From: Deinococcus fonticola
GTDB lineage: Bacteria; Deinococcota; Deinococci; Deinococcales; Deinococcaceae
DNA length: 64,000 nt
Assembly: GCF_004634215.1 (NCBI RefSeq)
Contig: NZ_SMMH01000001.1
Span: 62,001-126,000 of the forward strand
Direction of reading: 5' to 3'
Numbering within the stretch: the stretch's first letter is position 1; each line of letters begins with the position of its first letter. Position numbers and translations under genes: made by a program. The notes beneath the pieces are model-generated. The model did not search any database. It was not told the DNA's origin and was given only the letters and a program-made list of their open reading frames with translations. Below are positions 42,204-54,423 of this stretch, piece after piece.

Positions 42204-42364
42204 TGGGGACAGGCGGGATTCGAACCCGCAGAGTCTTGCGACGTTTGTTCCAGATAACCTTCCTCGGTCGGCCCAGCGAGGTGATGAACGCAGTGGGCAA
42301 GGTATAGAGAAAGGAAAGGCCCGAAAGCCAGACAAATGCGTTGACCAGTTCCGCCACTGTCCCC
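42204..42364 (-). ncRNA. Leu-type tRNA with inserted Ro-type hairpin (hybrid 3)
   Basis: It has a perfect class II body: acceptor GGGGACA/TGTCCCC, Leu-like D-arm GGCGGAACTGGTCAACGC, variable arm GTC-GCAA-GAC, and T-arm GCGGG/CCCGC. The anticodon stem TTTGT/ACAAA is preserved, but its loop holds about 80 extra bases. These comprise a GGC...GCC hairpin, then ACCTT-GCCC-loop-GGGC-CGACCGAGG-AAGGT (42257-42303). The Ro strands are again in reversed order. The genomic end reads ACCC, not CCA. Confidence 0.82.
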
Positions 42365-42378
42365 AATTGAAAGTCTGT

Positions 42379-42521
42379 GTCCTGATCGCGGGGCGGGAAC
42401 CCAACCCGCATCTTCTGCGTGACAGGTCACCCTGAATAATCGGCCCATTTGGGCAAGGGGGCACTCAGGGAAAAGGCTTTCGCCTCAGATATTTTGCCGT
42501 TAAACTACCCGCGTTCAGGAC
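42379..42521 (-). ncRNA. tRNA-like RNA with inserted Ro-type hairpin and extended acceptor stem (hybrid 2)
   Basis: The acceptor CGCGGG/CCCGCG is prolonged, across one A-A mismatch, by GTCCTGA/TCAGGAC into a ~14-pair stem, so no free CCA end forms. The D-arm (AGTTTAACGGCAAAAT) is tRNA-like; the T-arm GCGGG/CCCGC has a changed loop (TTGGGTT). The anticodon region has a GGC-GAAA-GCC hairpin, then CCCTGA-GTGCCCCCTT-GCCC-AAAT-GGGC-CGATTAT-TCAGGG (42430-42470). Confidence 0.8.
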
Positions 42522-42607
42522 TGGTGGATGAGGTCAGATTCGAACTGACTCAGCTCTAGGCGTCCGGTTTACAGCCGGGTGCGACTCTCCAGCTTCGCCG
42601 CCCATCC
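42522..42607 (-). tRNA. tRNA-Tyr(GTA)
   Basis: The class II tRNA has acceptor GGATGGG/CTCATCC, anticodon loop CTGTAAA in stem CCGG/CCGG, a long variable arm, T-arm GTCAG/CTGAC, discriminator A and encoded CCA. A separate hairpin GGTCGT-GCCTG-ACGACC (42626-42642) lies before it and may aid processing. Confidence 0.92.
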
Positions 42608-42645
42608 ATATTTGCCTGTGGTTTGGGTCGTCAGGCACGACCTGT

Positions 42646-42748
42646 TGGGGTGAGCGTCTGGAATCGAACCAAATTTCGCCGGATAACCCTTACGCTTCGG
42701 CCCACCCGGCAGGCGGGCAAGGGTTGGCAAGGGGTCGAAAACGCCCAC
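42646..42748 (-). ncRNA. tRNA-like RNA with inserted Ro-type hairpin (hybrid 1)
   Basis: The acceptor GTGGGCG/CGCTCAC with C and CCA, and the T-arm TTTGG-TTCGATT-CCAGA, are tRNA-like; the D-arm is decayed. The middle carries AACCCTT-GCCC-loop-GGGCCGAAGCGT-AAGGGTT (42685-42725), a 7-pair outer stem with the two Ro-binding strands inside. CCCTTGCC occurs twice in tandem on the 5' side. Confidence 0.78.
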
Positions 42749-42768
42749 CATGTTTGCCCCAGGGGGCC

Positions 42769-42845
42769 TGGTGCTCCGAGTGAGATTTGAACTCACACTG
42801 GCACGGTTCTGAACCGTGTTCCTCTACCGGTTGGGATACCGGAGC
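42769..42845 (-). tRNA. tRNA with apparent CAG anticodon
   Basis: A full cloverleaf: acceptor GCTCCGG/TCGGAGC, anticodon stem CACGG/CCGTG with loop TTCAGAA, T-arm GTGAG/CTCAC, and A-CCA encoded. The anticodon reads CAG (Leu), but the variable loop is short, unlike bacterial tRNA-Leu. The amino acid is therefore uncertain. Confidence 0.75.
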
Positions 42846-42853
42846 GTTAAAGG

Positions 42854-42928
42854 TGGAGCAGGTTCACCGGAATTGCGCCGGGGTCTCTCAGCGGTTGCTG
42901 AGCATCTTGCTGACTAGAAGAAACCTGC
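42854..42928 (-). tRNA. Degenerate tRNA-like gene
   Basis: A 7-pair acceptor GCAGGTT/AACCTGC is followed by T and CCA. Stems TCTT/AAGA, CTCAG/CTGAG and CCGG/CCGG occupy the D, anticodon and T positions. The T-loop CGCAATT lacks TTC, and the anticodon loop has six bases. It is either a decayed tRNA or a tRNA-shaped RNA. Confidence 0.55.
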
Positions 42929-42932
42929 ATGA

Positions 42933-43061
42933 AAAGCTCTGGGCAAGGGTTCGGGTCACGGGCGGGCCACTTCATGCCGGGAATCGAACCCGGAGCAACT
43001 TGCGCTGCTTCCGCCCATTGAGGTTGGCGAAGTAACCGTGACCACTTCGGCCCTGAGCTTT
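42933..43061 (-). ncRNA. Y RNA of the YrlA type (tRNA-like body)
   Basis: The ends pair as AAAGCTC-A-GGGC/GCCC-A-GAGCTTT, and the inner edge of the stem has GGGCCGAAG on the 5' side and CCCUUGCCC on the 3' side, the conserved Ro-binding helix. Inside, GGTCACGG/CCGTGACC leads to a tRNA-like body with ACTTC/GAAGT, a D-like arm and a perfect T-arm (CCGGG-TTCGATT-CCCGG). This is the plan of bacterial YrlA RNAs. It lies on the strand of rsr. Confidence 0.85.
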
Positions 43062-43070
43062 GCTGATGGC

Positions 43071-43140
43071 GGTTCCAGCGGGACTTGAACCCGCGCCACT
43101 TGAGAGACAGTCAAGCGTCTTGACCGCTAGACCATGGAAC
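43071..43140 (-). tRNA. tRNA-Asp(GTC)
   Basis: Acceptor GTTCCA/TGGAAC, D-arm with GGTCTAGCGGTCAAGAC, anticodon stem CTTGA/TCAAG with loop CTGTCTC, T-arm GCGGG/CCCGC. CCA is not encoded. It sits between the two Y RNAs. Confidence 0.88.
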
Positions 43141-43147
43141 CGTGAGG

Positions 43148-43220
43148 CACCGGGCAAGGGGTGAACCTGGCAGGTTCTGTTTCACTGGAAAGGTGAGAAG
43201 CCAGATTCTTCGGCCCGGTG
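43148..43220 (-). ncRNA. Short Y RNA
   Basis: CACCGGGC pairs with GCCCGGTG at the ends. The 5' strand continues CGAAG and the 3' strand is preceded by CCCCUU, giving the Ro-binding signature GGGCCGAAG/CUUGCCC. The interior folds into GTGAA...TTCAC enclosing AACCT/AGGTT and a CTGG/CCAG stem. There is no T-arm, so it is simpler than the YrlA-like RNA. It is the first RNA of the array. Confidence 0.8.
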
Positions 43221-43261
43221 GTGATTGCCCTGGCCTTGCGGCCCGCGCTTTCACCTGCCAT

Positions 43262-43267
43262 AGCTTA
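43262..43267 (-). promoter_or_regulatory. Possible -10 of the Y RNA/tRNA/rsr operon
   Basis: TAAGCT on the minus strand would place a transcript start about 35 bases before the first Y RNA. The -35 region (ATGTGC) is poor. It is the only candidate after the fakA terminator. Confidence 0.35.
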
Positions 43268-43325
43268 CGGGCCAGGCGGTGGGGGCACATTCGCCGTATG
43301 GCGGAGCAGCGCACTAGGCCAAAGG

Positions 43326-43379
43326 GCGCAGAAACCTGCGCTGCCGTGACAGAAAAGCTGAGGCATTTCTGCCCCAGCT
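43326..43379 (-). terminator. Terminator of fakA (two hairpins)
   Basis: On the minus strand AGCTGGGGCA-GAAA-TGCCTCAGCT (43356-43379) is followed by TTTTCT. A second hairpin, GCGCAG-GTTT-CTGCGC (43326-43341), comes next. They separate fakA from the RNA array. Confidence 0.82.
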
Positions 43380-43404
43380 GGCTGGTTGTACCGTGATCCC
43401 GCTA

Positions 43405-45019
<1,615 letters not shown>

Positions 45020-45027
<8 letters not shown>

Positions 45028-45352
45028 GCTGCACCCCCACGGCATGCACCCGCACCGCACTCAGGTCGATGGCCGCCTGCGTCTTGCAGACGTGCTCCAC
45101 GCGCTCGGCAATGTTGCGGGCCACCGTGGGAATGCTGACGCCGTAAGCCGCCACGATGAACACGTCCGCCGTGAACTTCCCGCCTTCCTTGCCGATCAGC
45201 ACGCCGTCGGACGCGTTGGCGCGGCCCAGCACGCGCGAAAGGCCTTCCTTCAGGTTCGCGGGGGCCATGCCCACCACGCCGGGAATCTCGTGGGCCGTCA
45301 GGCCGATCAAGGAGGCCAGGGCCGCCTCTGTAATCTGAATAGAACCACTCAC
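45020..45352 (-). CDS. Asp23/Gls24 family envelope stress protein (YloU-like)
   Basis: The 110-residue product begins SGSIQITEAALASLIGLTAHEIPGVVGMA and contains GVLIGKEGGKFTADVFIVAAYGVSIPTVA, the typical pattern of the Asp23 family. YloU-like members are found directly upstream of the FakA/YloV gene in many bacteria, as here with an 8-base overlap. A GTG start is likely, with TATACT ten bases upstream. Confidence 0.88.
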
Positions 45353-45361
45353 AGTAAAAGT

Positions 45362-45390
45362 GAGTATACAGGGCAGTGGGAGAAGGCTGA
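45362..45390 (-). promoter_or_regulatory. Promoter of the Asp23-fakA operon
   Basis: On the minus strand TTCAGC, 17 bases, and TATACT precede the GTG start by ten bases. The rest of the ~350-base gap up to marR holds no gene I can support. Confidence 0.5.
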
Positions 45391-45663
45391 ATTCGGTTCA
45401 AGGATGTTCTGTTCCTGATATCCACTGCGCCTCAGCTTCTGTGCGGAACGGCAAAGGGCGCCAGGGTGGGGTCGCGCCGACGACCCGAGGCGGCGGTCGC
45501 ACGCTGCTTTGCCGGCAGAGTTGACCTGCAACACCGAACAGGTCGGCATCGACTACATTGCCTCACGGTTACCTTCAGAGTAGTCCGGCGACAGGCCCGT
45601 TCGAGCAGGCCCTTTGACGTATTGACTCCTGAAACGTTTGGAAGCACCATACTGTCTTGTGAA

Positions 45664-45689
45664 TAAGATAGTTTCAATAATGAAAGTAT
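45664..45689 (+). promoter_or_regulatory. -10 and inverted-repeat operator of the MarR operon
   Basis: ATAGTTTCA (45668-45676) and TGAAAGTAT (45681-45689) form an inverted repeat with one mismatch, overlapping TAAGAT (45664-45669) and just before the GGAGGTGAG binding site. This is the expected place for autoregulation by MarR. Confidence 0.6.
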
Positions 45690-45705
45690 TTGGAGGTGAG
45701 AAGCG

Positions 45706-46235
45706 ATGTCCCACGATTTAGGCGGGCTCTCCGATATCCCCGCCGAGAACCGCGAGGCGGCGCTGCAACTGGGCCACGCCCTCAAGTGCCTGCACAAGCA
45801 CATCAGCAGCAAGGTGATGCGCGGCATGCAGGCGGAACTCATCGAACTCGACCTGTCGTTCTCGCAGATGACCGCCCTGCACGTGCTGCGGGCGCGGGGC
45901 AGCGTGACCGTCACGCAGCTTTCGGAGCGCACGCGCCTGAGCCTGCCCGCCGCCAGCCACCTGGTCGAGCGCCTGGTGCAGCGCGGCCTGGCGCAGCGTG
46001 AGGAAAACCCCGAAAATCGCCGCGAGAAGGTCGTGCAACTCACGCAGGCGGGCCTGGGTGCCCTGAGCGGCATGGACAGCGGTTTCGTGCGGGCCTACGT
46101 GGAAACCTTCGCCACCCTGCCACCCGAGCTGATTCGCGCCACCACCCAGAACATGGAGCTGCTGCTCAGCGCCCTTGACCTCGCCGATGCCCCTTGCCTT
46201 CCCGAGCCCTCCCTGAAAAACCCCGAGGAAACCCC

Positions 46236-46239
<4 letters not shown>
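45706..46239 (+). CDS. MarR-family transcriptional regulator
   Basis: The 177-residue product has the MarR winged-helix (residues ~60-125: GSVTVTQLSERTRLSLPAASHLVERLVQRGLAQREENPENRREKVVQLT) with dimerisation helices on both sides. GGAGGTGAG lies before the ATG. Its TGA overlaps the ATG of the DHA2 efflux pump, and a matching inverted repeat stands upstream, so it very probably represses this pair. The inducer is unknown. Confidence 0.9.
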
Positions 46240-48356
<2,117 letters not shown>

Positions 48357-48432
48357 GGTTCTGGAAGGAAGGTGCCGCTGAGGGCCTTCCTCCTTATTGA
48401 GAGAAGACTGAACTGCACACAGCAATTGTGAA

Positions 48433-48471
48433 CAGAGGGTCATCCGGACGAACTGGTCGGATGACCCTCTG
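48433..48471. terminator. 14-base perfect inverted repeat
   Basis: CAGAGGGTCATCCG and its exact complement flank 11 bases, in the gap between the convergent efflux and tdh genes. A second, shorter hairpin (GGAAGG...CCTTCC, about 48362-48391) comes before it. No T-run follows either. Confidence 0.6.
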
Positions 48472-48647
48472 TTGCGCCACCTTTGACAAAAAGGGTGTTC
48501 AGCGCCCGTTTCTCTACTTCTCATCCCGCCGACTGGAACGGCTTGAAAAGCTGCGTATGACTGACTTGTTACAAGCATCCCGTTTGTTGCGTGCTGCCCT
48601 GGAAAAACACCAGGGGGCTCACTTTCCGTCTGGGGCGCTTTTTGTTC

Positions 48648-49736
48648 CTACTCCCCCCAGTTCAGGATGACCTTGCCGCTCTGGCCGCTGAGCATGGCGT
48701 CGAAGCCTTTCTGGTAATCCTGAATGGGATAGTGGTGCGTGATGATGGGAGTCAGGTCGAGGCCGGACTGGATCAGGGCAGCCATCTTGTACCAGGTTTC
48801 GAACATCTCGCGGCCGTAGATACCCTTGATGGTCAGCATCTTGAAAATCACGTCGTTCCAGTCGATGCTCACGTCGCCGCTGGGAATGCCCAGCAGGGCA
48901 ATTTTGCCGCCGTTGTTCATCACCCGTACCATCTGCGCGAAGGCGGGCCCCGAGCCGCTCATTTCCAGGCCCACGTCGAAGCCCTCGTGCATGTCCAGTT
49001 CGTCTTTCGCCACTGTCCACAGGTCTTCCTGGGCGACGTTGACGGCACGGGTCACGCCCACCCTGCGGGCCAGGTCGAGGCGGTACTCGTTCACGTCGGT
49101 AATCACCACGTTGCGCGCCCCGACATGCCTGGCGACGGCGGCGGCCATCACCCCGATTGGGCCGGCCCCGGTGATCAGCACGTCCTCGCCCACCAGGTCG
49201 AAACTCAGGGCGGTGTGCACGGCGTTGCCGAAGGGGTCGAAAATGGCGGCGATATCGTCGGGAATGTCGTCCGGGAGTTTGAAGGCATTGAAGGCCGGCA
49301 GCACCAGGTACTCGGCGAAGCTGCCCTGGCGGTTCACGCCGATGCCCTGCGTGTTGCGGCACAGGTGGCGGCGTCCGGCGCGGCAGTTGCGGCAGTGCCC
49401 GCAGGTGACGTGGCCCTCGCCGCTGACCCGGTCGCCCACCTGGAAGCCGCCCACCTCGGAACCCATGCCGACGACCACGCCCACGTACTCGTGACCGACG
49501 ATCATGGGCACGGGAATGGTTTTCTGCGCCCACTCGTCCCACTTGTAGATGTGAACATCGGTGCCACAGATGCTGGACTTGCGAATTTTAATCAGCAGGT
49601 CGTTCGGGCCCACGCTGGGCAGCGGCGCCTCGACCGGCCAGATGCCGACTTCGGACTTCAGCTTGGAAAGCGCCTGCATGTGGGTGGGAAGGGTCAAGTC
49701 AGGCAGGGGAGAACTGGGGGCAGTGGAACTCGTCAT
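48648..49736 (-). CDS. tdh: L-threonine 3-dehydrogenase
   Basis: The 362-residue zinc alcohol-dehydrogenase-type enzyme oxidises threonine to 2-amino-3-ketobutyrate. The catalytic zinc site is [17 protein letters not shown] (~55), then GHEYVGVVV (~80). The structural zinc Cys are in [15 protein letters not shown] (~112), and the NAD fold has [15 protein letters not shown] (~190). The IYKWDEWAQ segment is specific for Tdh. AACACT lies six bases before the ATG. The ~20-residue N-terminal leader is longer than usual. Confidence 0.93.
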   Translation of the reverse strand: MTSSTAPSSPLPDLTLPTHMQALSKLKSEVGIWPVEAPLPSVGPNDLLIKIRKSSICGTDVHIYKWDEWAQKTIPVPMIVGHEYVGVVVGMGSEVGGFQVGDRVSGEGHVTCGHCRNCRAGRRHLCRNTQGIGVNRQGSFAEYLVLPAFNAFKLPDDIPDDIAAIFDPFGNAVHTALSFDLVGEDVLITGAGPIGVMAAAVARHVGARNVVITDVNEYRLDLARRVGVTRAVNVAQEDLWTVAKDELDMHEGFDVGLEMSGSGPAFAQMVRVMNNGGKIALLGIPSGDVSIDWNDVIFKMLTIKGIYGREMFETWYKMAALIQSGLDLTPIITHHYPIQDYQKGFDAMLSGQSGKVILNWGE

Positions 49737-49864
49737 GTCCTGAGTGTTCCACTTTCCTGGCGTCTGTGCGAGCCGTCCAGCCGGGGCGGACTCCGCACCT
49801 CAAAGGCGTCCCTCTTTGGGGTGACGTTCCTCCTCACGCCGGGCCTTTAGAATTTGGTCAGTTT

Positions 49865-51013
<1,149 letters not shown>

Positions 51014-51055
51014 ACGCTGAACTCCTGACCTCCCAGACCCTTCAAGGAACCCACC

Positions 51056-52195
51056 ATGACTGAACGCACGATTGTCCTGGCTTTCGGCACCCGACCCGAA
51101 GCCACCAAAATGGCCCCCGTCTACCGCGCCCTTGAGCGTCACCCCGGCCTCAGGCCGCTGATTCTCTCGACCGGGCAGCAGCGCCAGATGCTCGATGGCG
51201 CCCTGAACGTCTTTGGCCTCACACCCGATCAGGACCTGAACGTCATGACCGAGCGGCAGACGCTGGCCGACCTGACCGCCCGCATCGTCCCGACTTCCGG
51301 CAAACTGCTGCGCGAAATGCGCGCCGACATGGTGCTGGTACACGGGGACACCAGCACGTCCTTCTGCGTGGCCCTGTCGGCCTTTTACGAGGGCATCCCG
51401 GTCGGGCACGTGGAAGCGGGCCTGCGCTCGGGCAGCCTCCGCGAACCCTTCCCGGAAGAAGCCAACCGCCGCCTGACCGGGGTGCTGTCCAGCCTGGATT
51501 TCGCGCCCACGACCGGCAGCAAGGCCAACCTGCTGCGCGAAGGCAAAAGCGCCGAGCACATCGTCGTGACCGGGCAGACCGCCGTGGACGCCGTGCGCGA
51601 GGTCGCCGGGCGGGTGCCGCTGCGCCCCGCGTGGCAGCAGCAACTGGAGGCTGGGCGCAAGCTCGTGACCGTGACCATGCACCGCCGCGAGAACCAGCCC
51701 ATGATGCGCGAGATGGCCCAGGCGCTCGGGCGGGTCGCCGCGAAATTTCCCGACCATCACTTCATTTACCCCGTTCATCTTTCCCCCGCTGTGCAGGAAG
51801 CCGTGAAACCCGTGCTGGGCGAAGTACCCAACTTCGAACTGATTGATCCTCTCGACTACAGCGAGATGGCCCCGCTGATGGCCGCCTCGGTGCTGCTGGC
51901 CACCGACTCCGGGGGCTTACAGGAAGAAGGCGCGGCCCTGAACGTCCCCGTGGCCGTGCTGCGCAACGTCACCGAACGCCCCGAGGGGGTGGAAGCCGGC
52001 GTGCTGAAACTGGCTGGCAACGACCCCGCCGGACTGGAACAGGTGCTGACCGACCTGCTGGGCAGCGAGAGTACCCTCAAGGCCATGCGCGAAGCCCACA
52101 ACCCTTACGGCGACGGGAATGCTTCTGGCCGCATCGCCCAGGCCATCGCCTGGTACTTCGGCCAGGGCGCGCGCCCCGCCGATTGGACGCTTTAA
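51056..52195 (+). CDS. wecB: UDP-N-acetylglucosamine 2-epimerase (non-hydrolysing)
   Basis: The 379-residue enzyme interconverts UDP-GlcNAc and UDP-ManNAc. It begins [24 protein letters not shown], with [17 protein letters not shown] (~95), [22 protein letters not shown] (~120) and the C-terminal [18 protein letters not shown] (~280) that binds the nucleotide. AAGGAACC lies before the ATG. It follows the WecA-like gene and shares its pathway. Confidence 0.93.
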   Translation: MTERTIVLAFGTRPEATKMAPVYRALERHPGLRPLILSTGQQRQMLDGALNVFGLTPDQDLNVMTERQTLADLTARIVPTSGKLLREMRADMVLVHGDTSTSFCVALSAFYEGIPVGHVEAGLRSGSLREPFPEEANRRLTGVLSSLDFAPTTGSKANLLREGKSAEHIVVTGQTAVDAVREVAGRVPLRPAWQQQLEAGRKLVTVTMHRRENQPMMREMAQALGRVAAKFPDHHFIYPVHLSPAVQEAVKPVLGEVPNFELIDPLDYSEMAPLMAASVLLATDSGGLQEEGAALNVPVAVLRNVTERPEGVEAGVLKLAGNDPAGLEQVLTDLLGSESTLKAMREAHNPYGDGNASGRIAQAIAWYFGQGARPADWTL

Positions 52196-52316
52196 AGCCG
52201 CCCGTGCCAGTTGCGGGCCATGTCTAAAAATTCGAACGTGTAGAGGCCAGCCACATTGCTGCTTGACCCCCTGGGCCTCGCGCCGGCGCCTGTCACGAGC
52301 CGCGCTTGCATGGCTT

Positions 52317-53249
52317 ATGCTGGGCGTCACCTTGACCCACGCGACCTCTCCTGAATTCACGGTGGTGCTGAACGCCCAGGCGGGGCGCGGGCTGGCGGCG
52401 CGCAAATGGCCGCAACTGCAAGCGGAACTGCGCAGGCGCGGCTTGCCCTTCACGCTGCTGGCCACCGCGACGCCCGAGGAAGCGCGCGCGCGGGTGCTGG
52501 CCCTGCCGCCCCACGCGCCCATCATGACGGTGGGAGGAGAAGGTACCGTGTCCGCCATTTTGCCCGCGCTGGTGGGCACCGGGCGGCCCCTGGCGATCAT
52601 TCCGCTGGGCAGTGGAAACGATTTCGCGGGGATGCTGGGCCTGCGGGCCGGGGATTTCGGCGAGGCGCTGAACCGGCTGGCCTACGCCCCGCGCGCCGTG
52701 GACGTGCTCGAAGTGCAGTGGCTGGCCGGAGGCGGCGCGGAGCAGCGGCGTTACCTGCTCAACGGCCTGGGCATGGGGTTCGACGCGCAGGTGAACCAGG
52801 CCATGAAGGACACCCCGGCCCGCTGGCCCGGCCTGGCCCGCTACGCCTGGGGGGCCTTTGCCACCGTGCGGCACCTGCACCTGTCCAGCGTGAGCGTGGA
52901 GTTGGACGGCCAACCCTGGTACGCCGGCCCCAGTGCGCTGTGCGCGGTGATGAACGGCACGCGTTACGGCGGGGGTTTTCGTATCAGTCCCCATTCGGAC
53001 GTTCGTGACGGGCTGCTGAACGTGGTGGCCAGCGGCCCGATCGGCCGCCTGGAACTGCTGAAGCTGATGGCGCAGGTGCTGGCGGCCAGGCATATTGGCC
53101 AGCCGGGCGTTCACGCGGCGCAGGGACGGCAGGTGAGCGTGCGCTGGAGCGAACCCATCGCCCTGCACGTGGACGGCGAGGACGCCGGGAAGGTCACCGC
53201 GCTGAGCGTGAAGGTGCATCCGAATGCGGTGCAGCTCCTGAACGCCTGA
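52317..53249 (+). CDS. Diacylglycerol/lipid kinase family protein (DagK/YegS type)
   Basis: The 310-residue product has the lipid kinase fold: [19 protein letters not shown] (~15-33), the nucleotide loop [20 protein letters not shown] (~70, normally GGDGT) and [15 protein letters not shown] (~98). The C-terminal beta domain includes [25 protein letters not shown] (~220). The Glu in place of Asp in GGDGT is unusual. It phosphorylates a lipid alcohol at the membrane. The ATG at 52317 is inside a TATGCT hexamer, so the true start could be the TTG at 52332. The longer frame back to 52119 overlaps wecB and is unlikely. Confidence 0.82.
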   Translation: MLGVTLTHATSPEFTVVLNAQAGRGLAARKWPQLQAELRRRGLPFTLLATATPEEARARVLALPPHAPIMTVGGEGTVSAILPALVGTGRPLAIIPLGSGNDFAGMLGLRAGDFGEALNRLAYAPRAVDVLEVQWLAGGGAEQRRYLLNGLGMGFDAQVNQAMKDTPARWPGLARYAWGAFATVRHLHLSSVSVELDGQPWYAGPSALCAVMNGTRYGGGFRISPHSDVRDGLLNVVASGPIGRLELLKLMAQVLAARHIGQPGVHAAQGRQVSVRWSEPIALHVDGEDAGKVTALSVKVHPNAVQLLNA

Positions 53250-53262
53250 GCACCCGCCCGCT

Positions 53263-53409
53263 GGAGCAGTTTTCCGAATTCCGTTCTGCGGAGAACCCCA
53301 GTCCGCATCACTCCATTCTTCGTCCTGCTCGTTTCCATTCACTCGCTCTCTGCGAGCTGTGCCAGTCCGCTCGGCCAGAACGCACTTTGTTCTTTTGTCG
53401 AATGCCCTA
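53263..53409 (-). repeat. Interspersed element, copy C (longer variant)
   Basis: Read on the minus strand it starts TAGGGCATTCGACAAAAG, contains GAGCAGGACGAAGAATGGAG, a hairpin TGCGGA...TCCGCA and GGAATTCGGAAAACTGCTCCA. Against copies A and B it has about 20 extra bases after the first stem. It separates the lipid kinase from the ferredoxin-like gene, whose frame appears to extend into it only by chance. Confidence 0.85.
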
Positions 53410-53421
53410 GACTGCGCGGCG

Positions 53422-54423
53422 ATGTGGCGTGACGTGCTGGAACAGGTCAGTGAACTGGGGAACCTCGTCCCGCGCTTCACCGCGCCGCGCTGTCTGCTGG
53501 TGCGCCAGGCGGTGGGCGGCTGCGACGCCTGCCAGGTCGCCTGCCCGCACGAGGCCATTCGGCTGGGCGAGCACCTCGGCGTGGGCATCACCATCGACCC
53601 GCAAAAATGCACCGGGTGTGGGCTGTGCGTGCAGAGCTGCCCCACCGGGGCGCTGGAATACGACCTGACCGGGCCACTGGAAGCCCTCCAGGCCCAGAAA
53701 GACGGGGGAGAGGCGGTGCTGTGCTGCTCGCAGAGCGGAGCGCCGGCCCCCAGCCTGCCGTGCCTGGGCCGCGTCACCCCGGGTGTCGTGAGTGCGGCGG
53801 GGGCCTGGAACCTGCCCATCACGCTGCTGCACGGGGACTGCGCGGCGTGTCCGGTCGGCGCAGGTGACGTGCCGGAGCGCTTGCAGGAGGTTATCCAGCA
53901 AACGCAGCAGCTGCGGGCCGCCACCGGACGCCCCGCGCAGGTCACCCTCCGGCGCAGCACCGACATCGACCGGGGCCGCAGCGTGGGCGTGTCGCGCCGG
54001 GGGGCCTTCGCGGCCCTGCTGCGGGCCGGGCAAAAGCAGGTGATCCGGCAGCTTCCCGAGCGCCCCCTGCCCTTCGTGGACTGGTCGGTGCCGGCCGAGC
54101 GCCTGCCTGCCGAGTGGCGCTGGCGGGCCAGGACGCTGCGCCCCACGCCCGCGCCGGACACCCCCATTCACTGGCCGGCTCCGCTGATCGGAGAAGGGTG
54201 CATCGACTGCCCGGTGTGCGCCAACGTGTGCCCCACCGAGGCCATTACCCGCGACCTGCAGCCCGACGGAGGCGTGCAGTTACACCTGAACCTTAGCGCT
54301 TGCACCGGCTGTATGGCCTGCCAGCGCTCGTGCCCGCCGCAGGTCATTCACCGGCAGGAGCAGTGGTTTTACGCGGCGCTGGAAACGACCGTCCTGCTGC
54401 GTGAAAGCGGCAGCGTAATGTGA
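53422..54423 (+). CDS. Multi-cluster 4Fe-4S ferredoxin-like protein
   Basis: The 333-residue product has two pairs of 4Fe-4S sites. The N-terminal pair is CDACQVACPHEAI (~34) and CTGCGLCVQSCPTGAL (~63); the C-terminal pair is CIDCPVCANVCPTEAI (~259) and CTGCMACQRSCPPQVI (~293). Between them is LHGDCAACPVG, with two extra Cys. This layout resembles electron-transfer proteins of the formate-dehydrogenase or HdrA-associated type, but no partner is adjacent. The longer frame back to 53359 begins inside the repeat element, so I start at the ATG 53422. Confidence 0.8.
   Translation: MWRDVLEQVSELGNLVPRFTAPRCLLVRQAVGGCDACQVACPHEAIRLGEHLGVGITIDPQKCTGCGLCVQSCPTGALEYDLTGPLEALQAQKDGGEAVLCCSQSGAPAPSLPCLGRVTPGVVSAAGAWNLPITLLHGDCAACPVGAGDVPERLQEVIQQTQQLRAATGRPAQVTLRRSTDIDRGRSVGVSRRGAFAALLRAGQKQVIRQLPERPLPFVDWSVPAERLPAEWRWRARTLRPTPAPDTPIHWPAPLIGEGCIDCPVCANVCPTEAITRDLQPDGGVQLHLNLSACTGCMACQRSCPPQVIHRQEQWFYAALETTVLLRESGSVM

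Noticed and set aside
42052..42364. Group I introns in tRNA anticodon loops
   Set aside because: The inserts are only about 50-80 bases and show none of the conserved group I core pairings. They instead share the CUUGCCC/GGGCCGA strands of Y RNA.
53359..53421. Upstream extension of the ferredoxin-like protein
   Set aside because: The extra codons lie in the interspersed repeat. The same peptide words (HFVLLSNAL) appear in a shadow frame over copy A, so they come from the element, not the gene.
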